This document shows positions 5,855 through 7,388 of a DNA stretch of 7,388 nt, in pieces. The position numbers and the translations under genes were made by a program. The stretch covers positions 1-7,388 of the forward strand of contig JAFAYS010000731.1 in assembly GCA_019240175.1 (NCBI GenBank), in the 5' to 3' direction. Numbering within the stretch: the first letter of the stretch is position 1; the number at the start of each line of letters is the position of its first letter. The notes beneath the pieces were generated by a model. That model saw only the letters and a list, made by a program, of their open reading frames with translations, was not told the origin of the DNA and did no database searches. This DNA is from Chloroflexota bacterium. Lineage in GTDB: Bacteria; Chloroflexota; Chloroflexia; Chloroflexales; Kallotenuaceae.

Positions 5855-6604
5855 CTAGCCTTCCTCAAGTGTGCTCAGCGTGTCGAGAATGCTCGTAAAA
5901 AATGCGCGTGACGGCTGCAAACCACGCTCCAACATGGTCGACAGCTGGCCGTCTTTGATGAAGATCACGCGATCGGCGTAGCTGGCGGCCTGTGGATCGT
6001 GCGTGACCATCAAGATCGTGACGCGCATTTGCTGATTGAGCACGGCAAACTGCTGCAACAACAGCTTGGCGGAGGCCGAGTCGAGGTTGCCGGTCGGCTC
6101 GTCGGCCAGCACCAGCGACGGATCATGCACGATCGCGCGGGCGACGGCGGCGCGCTGCTGCTGGCCACCCGAGGCCTGATACGGAAAACGATCGGCGAGC
6201 GTCTCGATGCCGAGCAGCGCCAGCGTCTGCTGGACGCGCAGCGCCGGATCGCGCTTGTCGAGCAGCAGCGGCAGCGCCACGTTCTCCCCTAGCGTCAGCG
6301 TATCGAGCAGATTGTAATCCTGGAAGATAAAGCCTAGCTGGCTGCGGCGGAAGGCCGCCAGCTGCTCGCCGTCGAGGCCGGCGTAGGATTGGCCGTCGAG
6401 CAAGATCTCGCCATGCGTCGGCGTGTCGAGGCCAGCCAGGATGTTAAGCAGCGTAGTCTTGCCGCTGCCGGACGGCCCCATCACGCTCACAAACTCGCCG
6501 CAGCGGACAGCGAAAGAAACGTCGTCGAGAGCGTGTGTGGCAGCTGCGCCACCTGTGCCGCCGTAGGTTTTGGACAGATGTTTGATCTGAAGAATGTCGT
6601 TCAT
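5855..6604 (-). CDS. ABC transporter ATP-binding protein, BceA/LolD/MacB type
   Basis: This 249-residue ATPase is complete. Walker A is GPSGSGKT (43-50). The Q-loop Q95 sits in FQDYNLLDTLTLGENVALPL (94-113), a segment very typical of BceA-like ATPases. The signature is ASGGQ (144-148) in PYQASGGQQQR rather than LSGGQ; BceA proteins commonly carry VSGGQ. Walker B ends at D168-E169 in LADEP, the D-loop is LDS (174-176) and the switch histidine is H202. All catalytic elements are present, so it should hydrolyse ATP and drive the permease encoded 4 bp downstream at the cytoplasmic face. The start at MNDILQIKHLSKTY fits the family N-terminus, although the ribosome binding site (TGGCGG) is weak. 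Forty bases separate it from the kinase gene upstream, so all three are probably one operon. LolD or MacB-type lipoprotein or macrolide transport is less likely because the permease is BceB-like. Confidence 0.93.
   Translation of the reverse strand: MNDILQIKHLSKTYGGTGGAAATHALDDVSFAVRCGEFVSVMGPSGSGKTTLLNILAGLDTPTHGEILLDGQSYAGLDGEQLAAFRRSQLGFIFQDYNLLDTLTLGENVALPLLLDKRDPALRVQQTLALLGIETLADRFPYQASGGQQQRAAVARAIVHDPSLVLADEPTGNLDSASAKLLLQQFAVLNQQMRVTILMVTHDPQAASYADRVIFIKDGQLSTMLERGLQPSRAFFTSILDTLSTLEEG
5859..5866 (-). promoter_or_regulatory. Ribosome binding site that sets the permease start
   Basis: On the minus strand GAGGAAGG occupies 5866-5859, eight bases before the ATG at 5850 and inside the last codons of the ATPase gene. 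It argues for the ATG start and against the TTG at 5868, which overlaps this site. It also suggests translational coupling of ATPase and permease. Confidence 0.75.
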
Positions 6605-6644
6605 GCCGCCAGAATAGCGCGGCGATGTGAACGCGGTATGAATT

Positions 6645-7388
6645 TCAGGCGCATGTGATCACAATCCGCAGACCCGGATCGGCAGCCTCGGCATGGACCT
6701 GCCAGCCCTGACGCTCGGCCAGCGCCCGCACGATCGACAGCCCCAGCCCCAGCCCGCCGGTTGCGCGGCTGCGTGAAGCGTCGACGCGGTAGAAGCGCTC
6801 GAACAGCAGCGGCAGGTGCTCAGCGGCAACGCCCTGGCCATCGTCGCGCACCGAGAGCTGGGCGGCATCGGCGGCGATGATGATTGTGCTGCCGCCGGAG
6901 TAGCGCGCGGCATTCCCGATCAGATTGGTGAGGATCTGCTCAAGCGCGGCACGATCGGCGTGCAGCACATAGTCGGGCGGCACGTCGAGCCGAAGCCGCA
7001 TCTGCTGCTCGGCCAGCAGCGGCGCAAACACGGCCTCAAGCTGGCGGCACAAATCCAGCAGCGGCACCTCGTCGATCTGGTCGAGCGGACGCGGCAAACG
7101 CGCCTGGGTGTAGGCGTCGAGCTGCGCTACCAGATCGATCAAGCGCTCGGTCTGCCCTTTGAGCCCATCGATCCGCTCGCCGGTGACCGGCAGCACGCCG
7201 TCTTGCATGGCCATGAGCTGGCTCAGCATCGCGCTCAGCGGCGTATTCAGCTCGTGCGAGGTATCCGAAAGCAGGCTTTTGCGCAGCTCTTCTTCGCGCG
7301 CCAGACGGCTGGTCAGAGCGTTGAAGGCCGCGAAGACGTGATCGAACTCGCGAATACCCGACGGCGGAATCGGCGTGTGGGCGCGGCT
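6645..7388 (-). CDS. Sensor histidine kinase, HAMP end + HisKA + HATPase_c (partial, N-terminus beyond the right edge)
   Basis: The frame is open to the right edge; 247 residues of the C-terminal part are visible, with no start in view. In order: a HAMP-like second helix (about 11-30 of the fragment, IREFDHVFAAFNALTSRL), the phospho-acceptor box DTSHELNTPL with H45, an ATP-binding domain with the N-box NLIGNAARYS (N155 and N159), the G1 box DDGQG (182-186), the F-box LFERFYR (195-201) and a glycine-rich G2 box GGLGLGLSIV (211-220). All catalytic motifs are intact, so it should autophosphorylate on H45 and pass phosphate to a response regulator expected upstream, outside the window. Family comparison suggests a BaeS/PhoR-like transmembrane kinase. 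The gene ends 40 bp before the ABC ATPase on the same strand, pointing to control of the transporter or control by it. Confidence 0.92.
   Translation of the reverse strand, partial: SRAHTPIPPSGIREFDHVFAAFNALTSRLAREEELRKSLLSDTSHELNTPLSAMLSQLMAMQDGVLPVTGERIDGLKGQTERLIDLVAQLDAYTQARLPRPLDQIDEVPLLDLCRQLEAVFAPLLAEQQMRLRLDVPPDYVLHADRAALEQILTNLIGNAARYSGGSTIIIAADAAQLSVRDDGQGVAAEHLPLLFERFYRVDASRSRATGGLGLGLSIVRALAERQGWQVHAEAADPGLRIVITCA

Noticed and set aside
5851..5868. Upstream TTG start for the permease
   Set aside because: It would overlap the ATPase coding end and its own Shine-Dalgarno sequence; the ATG at 5850 has a well-spaced site.

Overview
The window is GC-rich bacterial DNA, densely coding, with good Shine-Dalgarno sites. 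The gene mix (a TnpB-type insertion sequence end, flavin/thiamine enzymes, a Bce-like ABC module, a Tat-exported small protein) would suit a Chloroflexota-like or other environmental high-GC bacterium. That placement is a guess; no marker gene fixes the taxonomy.

Left edge (1-93): this looks like the right end of an IS200/IS605-type (IS1341-like) element. The last codons of a probable tnpB end at a TAG lying in the loop of a GC-rich hairpin, and the segment folds into two hairpins as expected for the 3' end of an omega-RNA. About 200 bp without a recognisable gene follow.

Biosynthetic or catabolic pair (294-3854, + strand): a thiamine-diphosphate enzyme of the benzoylformate decarboxylase type is followed after 21 bp by an FAD-dependent L-amino-acid-oxidase-like enzyme. 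The oxidase would turn an L-amino acid into a 2-oxo acid. The thiamine enzyme would decarboxylate that acid to an aldehyde or join it to a second carbonyl compound to give an acyloin. A strong hairpin terminator closes the unit.

Cassette (about 3922-4503): two 33-bp direct repeats with 30/33 identity bracket a self-contained unit. It has an AT-rich upstream tract, a sigma70-type promoter with a perfect TTGACA, a gene for a Tat-exported 58-residue mature protein with eight cysteines, and a perfect 10-bp terminator hairpin. I do not recognise the protein.

Right half (4504-7388, - strand): a histidine kinase cut by the window edge, an ABC ATPase and a ten-helix FtsX/BceB-type permease read in that order towards the left. 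They resemble a BceAB-type peptide-sensing or detoxification module. However, the permease lacks the large extracellular domain typical of BceB, and the kinase has a HAMP-like linker rather than the minimal BceS architecture. A response regulator would be expected beyond the right edge.
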